From Alphaproteobacteria bacterium (GTDB lineage Bacteria > Pseudomonadota > Alphaproteobacteria > Sphingomonadales > Emcibacteraceae): DNA of 64,000 nucleotides. The stretch covers positions 83,530 to 147,529 of the forward strand of contig JAUIDN010000006.1 of NCBI GenBank assembly GCA_030428615.1, given 5' to 3'. The position numbers were made by a program, and so were the translations under genes. Below, piece by piece: positions 46,553 to 55,032 of the stretch (the stretch's first letter is position 1; the number at the start of each line of letters is the position of its first letter). The notes beneath the pieces are model-generated. The model was not told the origin of the DNA. It did not search any database and saw only the letters and a list, made by a program, of their open reading frames with translations.

Positions 46553-47675
46553 CGACCTTTATACCCCCTGTCTGATTGTTGACAAAAAGAAGCTCACCAA
46601 CAATATCGCCAAAATGCGCGCACAGGCGTCAAAACTGGGGGTTACTTTACGCCCGCATGTAAAAACGGCCAAATCCGTCCCCGTCGCCCTCATGTGTGCG
46701 GGCGGCGCTGTTGGCCCGATTACCGTATCCACATTAAGGGAAGCTGAATATTTCGCTGATGCCGGATTTAAAGATATCATATATGCGGTCAGTATGGTGC
46801 CGGCGAAGCTGGATCGTGCGAAAGATATTATAGATCGAGGCGTAGATCTGAAAATGATAGTGGACAGCGCCGAGATCGCGAAACAAATTAGTGATGCCGG
46901 TGCAAAGTATCACCGTGTTTATAAAATCATGGTCGAAATTGATGTTGATATGCACCGCGCCGGATTGAGCCCCGATGCGCCGGAACTTATTGATGTTGCA
47001 AGAGCACTTCATGACGGTGCTGGCACCGAACTGGCGGGTGTTCTCACGCACGCGGGTGAAAGCTATCATTGTAAAACAAAAAAAGAAATGATCGCCGCGG
47101 CGGAAGCAGAGCGCACCTCAATTACCCGCGCCGCTGATAACATTCGTGCTGCTGGCCTTCCGTGTGAAATTGTCAGCTGCGGCTCTACACCTACCGCAAC
47201 ATTTGCAAAGGATTTAACAGGTGTCACAGAACTGCGAGCCGGTGTTTTTGTGTTCAATGATTTGTTTCAGGCGGGCCTTGGTGTTTGCGATAAAGATGAC
47301 ATTGCATTGAGCGTACTTACCACGGTCATCAGCCACAAGAAGAACCAAAACCGAATTATAACTGACGCGGGCGGCATGGCCCTGTCAAAAGACCACAGTA
47401 CCCGTGGCACCGATTTTGACTGCGGGTACGGCCTTATAGCGGATATGTCAGGCCATATTATTGGCAATCTCTATGTATTAGGCGCCAATCAGGAGCATGG
47501 TCTGATTACCAGCCAGGACGGGAGTAAAATCGATTTTCATCGTTTTCCCATCGGATCAAAGCTGAGGATATTACCCAATCACGCGTGCATGACCGCCGCC
47601 GCTTTCGATCAATATAATATCATTGACGGCACCGACGAGATCACAGAAACGTGGCAACGCTGCAACGGATGGTAA
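46542..47675 (+). CDS. DSD1-family PLP enzyme (D-serine dehydratase / D-threonine aldolase-like)
   Basis: 377 residues, fold-type III (alanine-racemase-like barrel). PLP lysine in LRPHVKTAKS; C-terminal zinc-binding serine-dehydratase-like domain with H and C in ILPNHACMTAAAF, as in eukaryotic-type D-serine dehydratase. The reaction is likely removal of water from D-serine, or an aldol cleavage of a beta-hydroxy-D-amino acid; beta-hydroxyaspartate aldolase (BhcC) belongs to the same family but its usual partner genes are absent. D-serine dehydration gives 2-aminoacrylate, a RidA substrate. Translation coupled to the FAD gene. Confidence 0.87.
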   Translation: MTLDDLYTPCLIVDKKKLTNNIAKMRAQASKLGVTLRPHVKTAKSVPVALMCAGGAVGPITVSTLREAEYFADAGFKDIIYAVSMVPAKLDRAKDIIDRGVDLKMIVDSAEIAKQISDAGAKYHRVYKIMVEIDVDMHRAGLSPDAPELIDVARALHDGAGTELAGVLTHAGESYHCKTKKEMIAAAEAERTSITRAADNIRAAGLPCEIVSCGSTPTATFAKDLTGVTELRAGVFVFNDLFQAGLGVCDKDDIALSVLTTVISHKKNQNRIITDAGGMALSKDHSTRGTDFDCGYGLIADMSGHIIGNLYVLGANQEHGLITSQDGSKIDFHRFPIGSKLRILPNHACMTAAAFDQYNIIDGTDEITETWQRCNGW

Positions 47676-47676
47676 T

Positions 47677-48798
47677 TTACGGAAATAGCGCCATCTGCTC
47701 AAGAGACAGTGTTTCATCAAGCCCAAACATCAAATTCATATTCTGGATTGCCTGACCCGAAGATCCCTTCACCAGATTATCAATCACCACGACAATAATT
47801 GCCCGGCCTGGAACCCTGTCCTCAAACACTGCTATATGTGTATTGTTTGAACCGCGAACATGGCGTGTTGCTGGTGTTGCCCCTTCATCAAGAACCGTGA
47901 CAAAAGGTTCGCTGCGGTATTGTTTCTGCAACAATTCTCGAAGATCACTTGCCGATTTTCCATCCTCAAGTGACACATAGATTGTCTCAAGTTCTCCCCT
48001 GTTCATGGGCACAAGATGCGGCGTAAACGTCAACAGCACATCTTCACCGAGGGCTAGACTAAGTTCCTGTTCAATTTCGGGCGTATGGCGATGCGCTGCA
48101 ATTCCATAAGGATGCATCGCTTCCGATACTTCCGCAAAAAGGTTCCCTTCCTTAAGCGAACGCCCCGCGCCGCTTACACCTGATTTTGCATCAATAACAA
48201 TACCATCCTTCTGAATTACCTTTTGTTTGAGCAGCGGTATCAAAGCAAGCAATGCCGCTGTTGGGTAACAGCCCGGGCACGCAACGAGACGGGCTTTTTT
48301 GATGTCTTCCCGATAATGTTCGGTTAGGCCATAAACCGCTTCCTTTTGCAGGGCAAGAGCATCATGTTCACCGCCATACCACTGAGCATAGGTATCTGCA
48401 TCACGAAGTCTAAAATCAGCACTTAAATCAATGACCTTTACACTTCCCTGTATGGCATTGGCGTAGTCCTCCGGAGTTTCGATGACCATTTCATCAATAA
48501 ATCCGTGTCCGGTATCATGCAGTATCCCTTTGATAATTCTTTGTGATGTTGCGTGTGGCAGCGCACAAAAAACCACGTCCAGTTCCAGCCCCGCCCACTC
48601 AACATCGTCAATGGCCATTAAATCGGGCAATCCTTCCCCGCCGAGGTGGGGAAACACATTTTCAATGGGCTGTCCCGCTTTTCTGTCGGCTGTGATCAAA
48701 ACAATATCCACATGCGGGTGACGCATGAGCAAACGGATGAGCTCCGCACCTGTATAGCCGCTCGCGCCAAGAATTGCTGTTCTGATTTTTTGTGTCAT
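47677..48798 (-). CDS. argC: N-acetyl-gamma-glutamyl-phosphate reductase
   Basis: Third enzyme of arginine synthesis, reduces N-acetylglutamyl phosphate with NADPH. 373 residues from ATG 48798, chosen because AAGG is 8 bases upstream; ATG 48804 is too near. Rossmann start RTAILGASGYTGAELIRLLMRHP, catalytic Cys in LVACPGCYPTAA, SGVSGAGRSLKEGNLFAEVSE, HRHTPEIEQEL, HLVPMNRGELETIYV, and GSSGQAIQNMNLMFGLDE. Isolated from other arg genes here; its 3' end meets the convergent PLP gene. Confidence 0.96.
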   Translation of the reverse strand: MTQKIRTAILGASGYTGAELIRLLMRHPHVDIVLITADRKAGQPIENVFPHLGGEGLPDLMAIDDVEWAGLELDVVFCALPHATSQRIIKGILHDTGHGFIDEMVIETPEDYANAIQGSVKVIDLSADFRLRDADTYAQWYGGEHDALALQKEAVYGLTEHYREDIKKARLVACPGCYPTAALLALIPLLKQKVIQKDGIVIDAKSGVSGAGRSLKEGNLFAEVSEAMHPYGIAAHRHTPEIEQELSLALGEDVLLTFTPHLVPMNRGELETIYVSLEDGKSASDLRELLQKQYRSEPFVTVLDEGATPATRHVRGSNNTHIAVFEDRVPGRAIIVVVIDNLVKGSSGQAIQNMNLMFGLDETLSLEQMALFP

Positions 48799-48911
48799 GA
48801 TCATGCCCTTATTTCAATTAAAATCGATATAAACCGATTTCATTTTAAGCACAATCAATTTCATAGTCCACAATTCAAATACGGCTTAAGCGCGAGAATT
48901 ATTTCACAGAG

Positions 48912-49298
48912 TTAATCCGGTCGCCCTGTCTCCAGCTGAACCTGCGTGATATATTCTTCCGGAATACCCCGCGAAAATTCGTGATTGGTCTGACGATCAA
49001 TCAGTGTGTCATCCAGTTGTTCCATGACAATTTCGCTGGAATTCGGATTTTTCGTTATTTTCTTTTGGCGAAGTGACGCAAGCCAAGCACGACGATCCGC
49101 TTCAAAATCGCCATTAACGTCACCTTGCGGTGTCCATTCTTTCAACACCGTCATGGAAGATTTATTGGATGAATTACCGTTATAAGTTGTCAGAGCATCT
49201 GCTGCCATCACATAAGATGTTGGTGCGATGATAATGATGAACCCGCAAAGCCCTCCCTTTAAAACCCACTTTAAAGTCCTTGCGATATGTCGTTTCAT
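48912..49298 (-). CDS. Hypothetical exported protein with EF-hand-like loop
   Basis: 128 residues with a signal/anchor (VLKGGLCGFIIIIAPTSYVMAADA). The mature part is polar. A D-x-N-x-D-x3-D stretch (QGDVNGDFEADRRAWL) resembles a calcium-binding loop but lacks the terminal Glu of a full EF-hand. No family recognised. GAGAAG precedes the ATG. It is the next gene upstream of argC on the same strand, 108 bases away. Confidence 0.6.
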   Translation of the reverse strand: MKRHIARTLKWVLKGGLCGFIIIIAPTSYVMAADALTTYNGNSSNKSSMTVLKEWTPQGDVNGDFEADRRAWLASLRQKKITKNPNSSEIVMEQLDDTLIDRQTNHEFSRGIPEEYITQVQLETGRPD

Positions 49299-49437
49299 TA
49301 TGTCTTCTCAGTTATGATTTCGTATTTTCCCAACGACACGACATACTTTTCAATTGGGGGCGAAACTGATACTGAAATCAGAATATCAACCATTTATTAA
49401 CAAAAGTTAAACAAACGTTAAAAATGCTACAGAGTAA

Positions 49438-49468
49438 TAAAAAGGGGCTGAGCCACAGCTCAACCCCT
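49438..49468 (-). terminator. Rho-independent terminator
   Basis: Minus-strand hairpin GGGGTTGAGC / GCTCAGCCCC (49444-49453 and 49458-49467) with a 4-base loop, followed by TTTTT. It ends the hendecad-repeat gene. Confidence 0.8.
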
Positions 49469-49493
49469 GTTTCCATTCCATCTGGTATTAAAA

Positions 49494-50024
49494 TTAATTG
49501 TGTCTGGCTTCCCTAGCCAACTCCCTCGCACTCTTAGATTCTTCTTTGGCGATTTCACGAGCCAGTTTTGCCTCTTCCTTGGCGGTTTCACGAGCTGCTT
49601 TTGCTTCTTCCTTAGCAATTTCACGTGCTAATTTTGCTTCCTCCCTCGCTACTTCTCGGGCTTGTTTCTGCTCTTCACGTGCTGCTTTACGCATTTCGAC
49701 ATTTTCTTTTATAGCCGCTAACCTCTCAGCACGAGCTTCGGCAAATGCCTCATTAATCTCGTCATTTACATGGTTATTAACGTCATCATCAACGTCTTCT
49801 TCATTTTCATCCATGTCGTCGTCTTGATCTTCAAACCTTGCTCGCAAAGCGGCTTTTCTTTCTTCCCGCGCTTCAGCAAAAGAGGCGTTAATTTCTTCCA
49901 TGTTTTGTTGGTTGGCTATCTCTGTTTCAACCACCTCTTGTTCCGGCTCCTGAGCCAATGCCTGCAAGCCAAAAGATGCGGTTACCCCAAGTATACTAGT
50001 CGCAATAAAATTTCTGAATTTCAT
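49494..50024 (-). CDS. Exported acidic/helical protein with 11-residue repeats
   Basis: 176 residues with a signal peptide (1-22, ending ALAQE). The middle is very acidic (FEDQDDDMDENEEDVDDDV). The C-terminal 60 residues are five near-perfect 11-residue repeats of the form AR-E-x-A-K-E-E-A-K-x, which is the hendecad pattern of right-handed or straight coiled coils, with alternating Lys/Arg and Glu for salt bridges. This makes a 33-base tandem DNA repeat. The start has AGGAG 6 bases upstream; the longer frame from 50066 is rejected. Function unknown; a periplasmic rod or metal-binding stabiliser is possible. Confidence 0.8.
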   Translation of the reverse strand: MKFRNFIATSILGVTASFGLQALAQEPEQEVVETEIANQQNMEEINASFAEAREERKAALRARFEDQDDDMDENEEDVDDDVNNHVNDEINEAFAEARAERLAAIKENVEMRKAAREEQKQAREVAREEAKLAREIAKEEAKAARETAKEEAKLAREIAKEESKSARELAREARHN

Positions 50025-50201
50025 ATTACACTCCTGATTGATCTTATTGGCCCCAATTATAATCAAAACTATGGTAAAAATATGCTCAATAACCTAATAC
50101 ATATATAATAAAGATTAAAACTGTATAGATTCACTATATTGTTATTTGAATGATTTCTGATTGGGCCTTCAACCACTTTTATCTTTATACATCCACTATT
50201 T

Positions 50202-51125
50202 TTAATATTCCCAACCAATTCTGAAACTTGTTACGCTTTCATTATAATCAATAGGAGAATAGTTGGAATTTGAATTGATATATTCGAACTCAACCTCGCC
50301 TTTAAATCCGTTCTTTATTGGAATTTCCCATTTGGCAGAAATCGTATGGCGCTTGTCATCCCGCACCTCAGGATTATAATTCAAGCTGGCGTCATCATAC
50401 CCTCGGCTTTGAAAACGATACTCACTGCGAACAATCGTTTCGCGATTAAAAATATCAATTGGCAACTTTAGCGAAACATCGAATAAATGACCGTTGTAAG
50501 AAAAACCCTGATCCATTGCATCTTGGTTAGAAAATTCATAACCTGTCGTGACGGTCCTTCCGCCGCCTAGTATGAAAATTGACTTTACCGAAAAACTGTG
50601 GCGCTTTGAATCACGTGCCATAAGCGCAACCTGATCGAAATCCTGCTTCTGATATTCATAGGAACCTATTAAGTAAACTTTATTTGATTCAAGCAAATAA
50701 CCAATATTAGGTCTTACAGTTGTAAGCCCTAGAAAATCATCTCCACCGAGGCTTATATCATTATACATCAACGTCAGTCCAAAATCTGTTCGGCCAACGG
50801 TATAACCACCATCAACGTTAACCCCATGGATTACCATATCAAATGTTTCAAGCTCACCATGGGCACTATAGTAAAAATCATATCCCGCTGAAAGTCGTGT
50901 TTTTTCATTATCAACAAAATCAAATCCCGCAGTAGCGTCAAAAATAAATGCTTCATCACCAATATTACTATTTGTATCGATAGCATCTACCGTCAGGTTA
51001 CTGTCAATTTCAAATCCAGCACCCGCCGATAGCGATAAGGGGGTATTTTTTTCTTTTGCCTGAATTTCGGCTCCGCCAAATACAATCATCGGAGCTATTA
51101 ACATAACTTTATGATAATCCTTCAT
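50202..51125 (-). CDS. Outer-membrane beta-barrel protein, hypothetical
   Basis: 307 residues. Signal peptide about 1-23 (ending IQAKE) then repeated amphipathic strands throughout (LSLSAGAGFEIDSNLTV, TRLSAGYDFYYSAHGE, NVDGGYTVGRTDFGLTLMYNDI, KVYLIGSYEYQKQDF, RHTISAKWEIPIKNGFKGEVEFEYINS) with aromatic C-terminus (FRIGWEY). About 12-14 strands. The DSNLTVD start and spacing of strands resemble barrels of surface-lipoprotein modifiers or tetratricopeptide-linked porins, but I cannot assign one. Preceded by AGGGA. Confidence 0.75.
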   Translation of the reverse strand: MKDYHKVMLIAPMIVFGGAEIQAKEKNTPLSLSAGAGFEIDSNLTVDAIDTNSNIGDEAFIFDATAGFDFVDNEKTRLSAGYDFYYSAHGELETFDMVIHGVNVDGGYTVGRTDFGLTLMYNDISLGGDDFLGLTTVRPNIGYLLESNKVYLIGSYEYQKQDFDQVALMARDSKRHSFSVKSIFILGGGRTVTTGYEFSNQDAMDQGFSYNGHLFDVSLKLPIDIFNRETIVRSEYRFQSRGYDDASLNYNPEVRDDKRHTISAKWEIPIKNGFKGEVEFEYINSNSNYSPIDYNESVTSFRIGWEY

Positions 51126-51236
51126 GCTTATTTATCCCTGTTATACAAATCTAAACCGTCATTCCAACATAGTGGAAGTACATTGTAAAAATTGTCTTAA
51201 TTTATTGTTGCTTTTATGATGGGAAATTAAGGTACC

Positions 51237-51272
51237 GTTAAAAAAAACACCGGCAAACGACTTCACCGGTGT
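51237..51272 (-). terminator. Rho-independent terminator
   Basis: Minus-strand arms AACACCGG / CCGGTGTT (51245-51252, 51265-51272) followed by TTTTTT, just after the VOC lipoprotein gene. Confidence 0.8.
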
Positions 51273-51297
51273 TAAAGATACAGTTTTTTACACGATT

Positions 51298-52302
51298 CTA
51301 TTGACCAAGTGCTTCCCTGATGGCTTTATTGGCTTCCATATCAAGAAACTGATCAATTTCAATATAATAATTATCCGGATCATACCCTATAACAATATCG
51401 ATAAGAACGTTTCCATCACCATCTTCTTCGTGGAACAATTCTTTTGTCCTAAGCTCAAAAGTCGGTTCATCCTTCAAATGATCAAACCACGCCTGCGCAT
51501 TACTGGTCATAAAACCGACATTGACGGCTTTGTCATGGGTAGCATCATGGATCCCTACCCCATCTAAAACCAATCCTATATAACCGGTGCGTGACGAGGT
51601 ATAGATATCCGAAAATGGTTGCTTCACAATCATCTCAAGCCCCATCACGTCGCGGTAAAAATCTGCCGCCTCCTTCGCATCCTTATGGTAAAGCCAATAG
51701 ATACTGGCTTTGAAACCAAGGTCTGCCGGTCTTGTACTTACCTGACCGCCATCAACATAAATATTTTCAGACGCATCAAGCAAAGGCATAAACTTTACAT
51801 TTTCCTCGTGCGGAGCAAAATATTCAAACTCAAGGATATAACCACCAGGATCGGTAACCAAAAACCCGTTATGTGGACTATCACCCAACGGTTTCGGTGG
51901 ATTTCTTATATCCATATTCTGCGATGCGGCATATTCATACCAGGCATCAATCTGGTCTGTGATCAGGGCGATGGCAATTGTTTTTGGTTCATCCGCGGAA
52001 TGCATACCCCGTCCGGAGCCATCGTCATTTACCAATGTAATAAAAGTGGTTGGTGATGTTTGATAAATGATGGCAAATCCTGGAAATTCGAATACATTTT
52101 TAAATCCCATCGTATTGCCATAGAAATGGACCGCTTCATCATAATTTTTATAATAAAGGAAGGCATTATTCCCGATGATGTCTCGTGCCATCTCCTTTAC
52201 ATCGTCCATTGTTGCATCTTTATTTTCCGATGTGCTGTTTTCAGAACAGGCACTTAATAGTGTGAACCCCAATATAAAAATGACGTTGATAAGATTTTTC
52301 AA
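51298..52302 (-). CDS. Two-domain VOC (glyoxalase-like) lipoprotein
   Basis: 334 residues with lipobox LLSAC (Cys about 19). Two VOC modules: the first, FLYYKNYDEAVHFYGNTMGFKNVFEFPGFAIIYQTS with LVTDPGGYILEFEYF; the second, SIYWLYHKDAKEAADFYRDVMGLEMIVKQPFSDIYTSS with DPDNYYIEIDQF. Both keep the C-terminal Glu metal ligand. Membrane-anchored VOC proteins are less usual than cytosolic ones. The start is TTG at 52302 with GGGAG 6 bases upstream. Substrate unknown. Confidence 0.82.
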   Translation of the reverse strand: MKNLINVIFILGFTLLSACSENSTSENKDATMDDVKEMARDIIGNNAFLYYKNYDEAVHFYGNTMGFKNVFEFPGFAIIYQTSPTTFITLVNDDGSGRGMHSADEPKTIAIALITDQIDAWYEYAASQNMDIRNPPKPLGDSPHNGFLVTDPGGYILEFEYFAPHEENVKFMPLLDASENIYVDGGQVSTRPADLGFKASIYWLYHKDAKEAADFYRDVMGLEMIVKQPFSDIYTSSRTGYIGLVLDGVGIHDATHDKAVNVGFMTSNAQAWFDHLKDEPTFELRTKELFHEEDGDGNVLIDIVIGYDPDNYYIEIDQFLDMEANKAIREALGQ

Positions 52303-52335
52303 TATTTGCTCCCTTTGTTGACCCCTATGATAAAT

Positions 52336-53001
52336 TTACGTGCATGCTCTTATAATTTCAATCACTTCTTCAATATCATCGGTTACCGTCACAAGGTCAA
52401 GATCATCGGGATCGATCGTTTTATGCCTTAGCAGACTTTTTTCCGCAAACGGGCGAAGTTCCCTCCAATACTCACTTCCAAACGCAATAACCGGAAAATC
52501 CTTTATGGTTTCGGTTTGAATAAGCGTCAATGTTTCAAACATTTCGTCCATCGTTCCAAAGCCTCCCGGCATTAGAATGAAGGCCTGTGAGTATTTGACC
52601 AACATTACTTTCCTGATAAAGAAAAAATCAAATGTAATATGGATGTTCGTATAGGGGTTTAAATGCTGCTCTTGCGGAAGAATAATATTGCATCCTATTG
52701 ACATTGCACCAACTTCATGGGCGCCGCGGTTCGCGGCTTCCATTACGCCAGGCCCACCGCCTGTCATCACTGCAAAACCTTCCTCGCCTAATTTGCGGCC
52801 AAGCTCGCGGGCAAGATCATAATATTTATCGCCTTCCTTAAAACGCGAAGAACCGAAAACGGTGACACAGCGCCGAACCTTCCTGAGCTTATAAAAACCG
52901 ACGAGAAAATCCTTCGCAATTTCAATAACACGACCAAGATCCTTAAGCCAGCCATGCGCCCCTTCAAGAAAACTCTCATCTTTACATTTTTTGTCGTCCA
53001 T
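52336..53001 (-). CDS. LOG family (TIGR00730) nucleotide hydrolase
   Basis: 221 residues. The signature PGGFGTMDEMFETLTLIQT is the P-G-G-x-G-T-x2-E motif of LOG proteins, preceded by VMTGGGPGVMEAANRGA. Members are cytokinin riboside 5'-monophosphate phosphoribohydrolases or nucleotide 5'-monophosphate nucleosidases. An extra N-terminal segment (about 35 residues, LEGAHGWLKDLGRVIEIAKDFLVGFYKL) fits the longer LOG subgroup. GAGG precedes the ATG. Divergent from the arginase-like gene. Confidence 0.9.
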   Translation of the reverse strand: MDDKKCKDESFLEGAHGWLKDLGRVIEIAKDFLVGFYKLRKVRRCVTVFGSSRFKEGDKYYDLARELGRKLGEEGFAVMTGGGPGVMEAANRGAHEVGAMSIGCNIILPQEQHLNPYTNIHITFDFFFIRKVMLVKYSQAFILMPGGFGTMDEMFETLTLIQTETIKDFPVIAFGSEYWRELRPFAEKSLLRHKTIDPDDLDLVTVTDDIEEVIEIIRACT

Positions 53002-53106
53002 TACACCTCAACATTCGTCTTAATTGACTTGTATCGCGTTAATATAGTAGCTTTTGCTTTGTATAAACAGAATCTATTCACAAAAAACAATCCGGAAAAT
53101 GTTTTC

Positions 53107-54126
53107 ATGAAATCAGGGATATTAAAATTTGTATTTGCCGTCTTTCTTTTCCCTGCAATCGCATGGGCACAGCTTGTAAAAAAAGACGATACGACAACCC
53201 GTAATTACTTTAACGAAGATGGTAAAATGCGCATTGCCATCGCCAAACAGGTTCAAATGCCTTCGTCAGGCGGGAAATTAGCTGCGGACGGCCCCCATAT
53301 TATGGCCGACGGGGGAATTCTGGATATGCTGCGTGACATGGGTGCCACTGTGCGCGTTTCAAATGCCGAACTATCAGCACGGGAAAAAACCGAATATGGG
53401 GCCTGGCGAAAGATGGGGTATGCGAACGGTCGACTTGCGGATAACGTCATGCAGAACGAGGCGGATGGTTTTTTCACAATTGGGTTTCTTGCCACCTGCC
53501 CGTCATCGCTTGGAATGCTCGGCGGTCTTCAACAGTCCCTGACGTCTACAGATACTTCGTCCGTAAGCATATTGTGGCTTGATGCCCATGCCGACTATAA
53601 CACGCCGGAAACCACACGGTCCGGATCAATGGGCGGCATGCCACTTGCCATTGCAAATGGTCTTGCGCTTCATCAAATCAGACGCGATTCAAAGGTTGAG
53701 CCACCCTTGCCAAATAGCCATATTGTTACCGCCGGACTTCGTGATGTAGACCCACTTGAACAACACCTGCTTGATAAAGCACGTATTCAGAATATCACTG
53801 TAGAGGATATCCGCGGCCTCAGTCAGAATGTCTATGACCAGATGGATGCTTTAAGCGAGGTATCGGATAAAATATATGTCCACATAGACCTTGATATTCT
53901 TGATGCATCGGAAGTGCCATTTCATAATTACCCCACAGAGAACGGGCCCACAAGTTATGAACTTGCAGCACTTTTTAAAGAGATATTCCAAAAATATCCG
54001 AAAGCCGCAGCAATTGGTTTCGCGTCCATTCCCGAAAAAGACCCGGGTCAGGTTACCCTGAAAGCCGTCAATCGAATGGTCGTTGGTGCCATCGAAGGCA
54101 TTAAAATCCGCGAAGGGAAAATGTAA
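53107..54126 (+). CDS. Exported arginase/agmatinase-family protein with altered metal site
   Basis: 339 residues. Signal peptide 1-21 (ending AIAWAQ), so periplasmic, unlike most ureohydrolases. The central motif LDAHADYNTPETT (D159-H161-D163) and VHIDLDILDAS (D-x-D) keep five metal ligands. The usual G-G-D-H-S, which gives the sixth ligand, reads ATCPSSLGMLGG, and the S-G-N-x-H-G-M-P segment reads SGSMGGMPL, so two classical His are absent. It may be a mononuclear or inactive variant or act on another amide. I start at 53107; the long upstream frame lacks a ribosome site. The next gene starts one base after its stop. Confidence 0.82.
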   Translation: MKSGILKFVFAVFLFPAIAWAQLVKKDDTTTRNYFNEDGKMRIAIAKQVQMPSSGGKLAADGPHIMADGGILDMLRDMGATVRVSNAELSAREKTEYGAWRKMGYANGRLADNVMQNEADGFFTIGFLATCPSSLGMLGGLQQSLTSTDTSSVSILWLDAHADYNTPETTRSGSMGGMPLAIANGLALHQIRRDSKVEPPLPNSHIVTAGLRDVDPLEQHLLDKARIQNITVEDIRGLSQNVYDQMDALSEVSDKIYVHIDLDILDASEVPFHNYPTENGPTSYELAALFKEIFQKYPKAAAIGFASIPEKDPGQVTLKAVNRMVVGAIEGIKIREGKM

Positions 54127-54127
54127 C

Positions 54128-54472
54128 TTGCCACACTGTATTATTGAATATACCCGCAATATCGAAAAAGATATTGATCTTGATAAACTTATTGATGTTG
54201 CGTTTGAAAGTGTTGACCAGTCCGGTCTTTTTGACCGAACGGCCATTAAAGCACGGGCCATAGGGTATGATCACTTTAAATCCGGTCAGGATCGTAATGA
54301 TTACATCCATATTTCTGTAAAAATTCTAGCGGGTCGAACAACAGAACAAAAAAAACAGTTAAGTGATCATATGATAAAAGTGATCCACCCGCATATTGGA
54401 AATACAAAAAGCCTGACGGTTGAAATCATTGACATGGACGCTGACAGTTACGGTAAACTCATACAGGTCTAA
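54128..54472 (+). CDS. 5-carboxymethyl-2-hydroxymuconate isomerase family (Pro-1 tautomerase)
   Basis: 114 residues, tautomerase superfamily, CHMI (HpcD-like) branch. Starting at TTG 54128 the protein begins MPHCIIEYTRNI, matching the family start M-P-H-x-x-x-E-Y and giving Pro as residue 1 after Met removal, the catalytic base. Starting further upstream would bury the Pro. The core ARAIGYDHFKSGQDRNDYIHISVKILAGRT is family typical. No other homoprotocatechuate pathway gene is near. Its start is 2 bases after the arginase-like stop, so the two are coupled. Confidence 0.87.
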   Translation: MPHCIIEYTRNIEKDIDLDKLIDVAFESVDQSGLFDRTAIKARAIGYDHFKSGQDRNDYIHISVKILAGRTTEQKKQLSDHMIKVIHPHIGNTKSLTVEIIDMDADSYGKLIQV

Positions 54473-54537
54473 ATGAATTTATCTTCTTTTTCATATCTGC
54501 GCATAAACCGGACAATTCACATTTAAGACGAATTTAG

Positions 54538-54726
54538 TTGACTTAGCAGAGAAAAACGTGCTTAAAGCGCGTAAGTTTGATAATAACATTTACTAACACT
54601 CCCGCTTTCCTTTACGTATCGTTCGGTTTAGCCCAGAGTAATTGGCATAAGTCATTCTCAGACCGACGACTCTGTCTTGCGATTAAGACAGAAAATAATA
54701 CCGATATTTGCTAAAGGAGATATATA
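54538..54726 (+). promoter_or_regulatory. Promoter and long 5' leader of the cold-shock gene
   Basis: TTGACT (54538-54543) is a -35 candidate; the -10 after 17 bases is weak (CTTAAA). A leader of about 150 bases follows, as in cspA-type mRNAs, whose structure reports temperature. A clean hairpin TCTGTCTT / AAGACAGA (54671-54678, 54685-54692) lies 20 bases ahead of the AAAGGAG ribosome site. Thermosensing is inference from family. Confidence 0.45.
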
Positions 54727-54933
54727 ATGGCAACTGGTACAGTTAAATGGTTTAACCCAACAAAAGGTTTTGGCTTCATTGAGCCGGAAAACGGCGGCAG
54801 TGACGTGTTTGTACACATCAGCGCTGTTGAGCAATCCGGTCTTGACGGCCTTGCAGAAGGCCAAAAGATTGAATTCGAAGTTCAAGAACAAAGAGGCAAA
54901 AATGCCGCTTGCAACATTAAAGAAGTTGCATAG
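54727..54933 (+). CDS. cspA: Cold-shock protein
   Basis: 68-residue cold-shock-domain RNA chaperone. RNP1 is [12 protein letters not shown]2 is VFVHISAVE, and the C-terminus [20 protein letters not shown] is normal. It melts RNA secondary structure, acts as antiterminator and single-stranded nucleic-acid binder. A strong AAAGGAG site precedes the ATG. A terminator follows closely, so it is monocistronic. Confidence 0.96.
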   Translation: MATGTVKWFNPTKGFGFIEPENGGSDVFVHISAVEQSGLDGLAEGQKIEFEVQEQRGKNAACNIKEVA

Positions 54934-54968
54934 TTTAAAATTAAGCAATTAAATGCTTTAACGAAGAA

Positions 54969-55001
54969 ACACGGGTTATAGTAATAACCCGTGTTTTTTT
55001 G
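54969..55001 (+). terminator. Rho-independent terminator of cspA
   Basis: 11-base perfect arms ACACGGGTTAT (54969-54979) and ATAACCCGTGT (54984-54994), 4-base loop, followed by seven T. Confidence 0.92.
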
Positions 55002-55032
55002 TTTATAACAATTTAGTCCACCCGACTCGTTT

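Noticed and set aside
46542..47675. BhcC of the beta-hydroxyaspartate cycle
   Set aside because: Same family, but bhcA, bhcB and bhcD homologues are not adjacent; kept only as an alternative.
49500..49680. 33-base tandem repeat considered as a CRISPR-like array
   Set aside because: The units are contiguous without spacers, in frame and encode a regular 11-residue coiled-coil repeat.
52954..53106. Upstream extension of the arginase-like frame
   Set aside because: It overlaps the divergent LOG gene start, has no ribosome site and would place the signal peptide internally.
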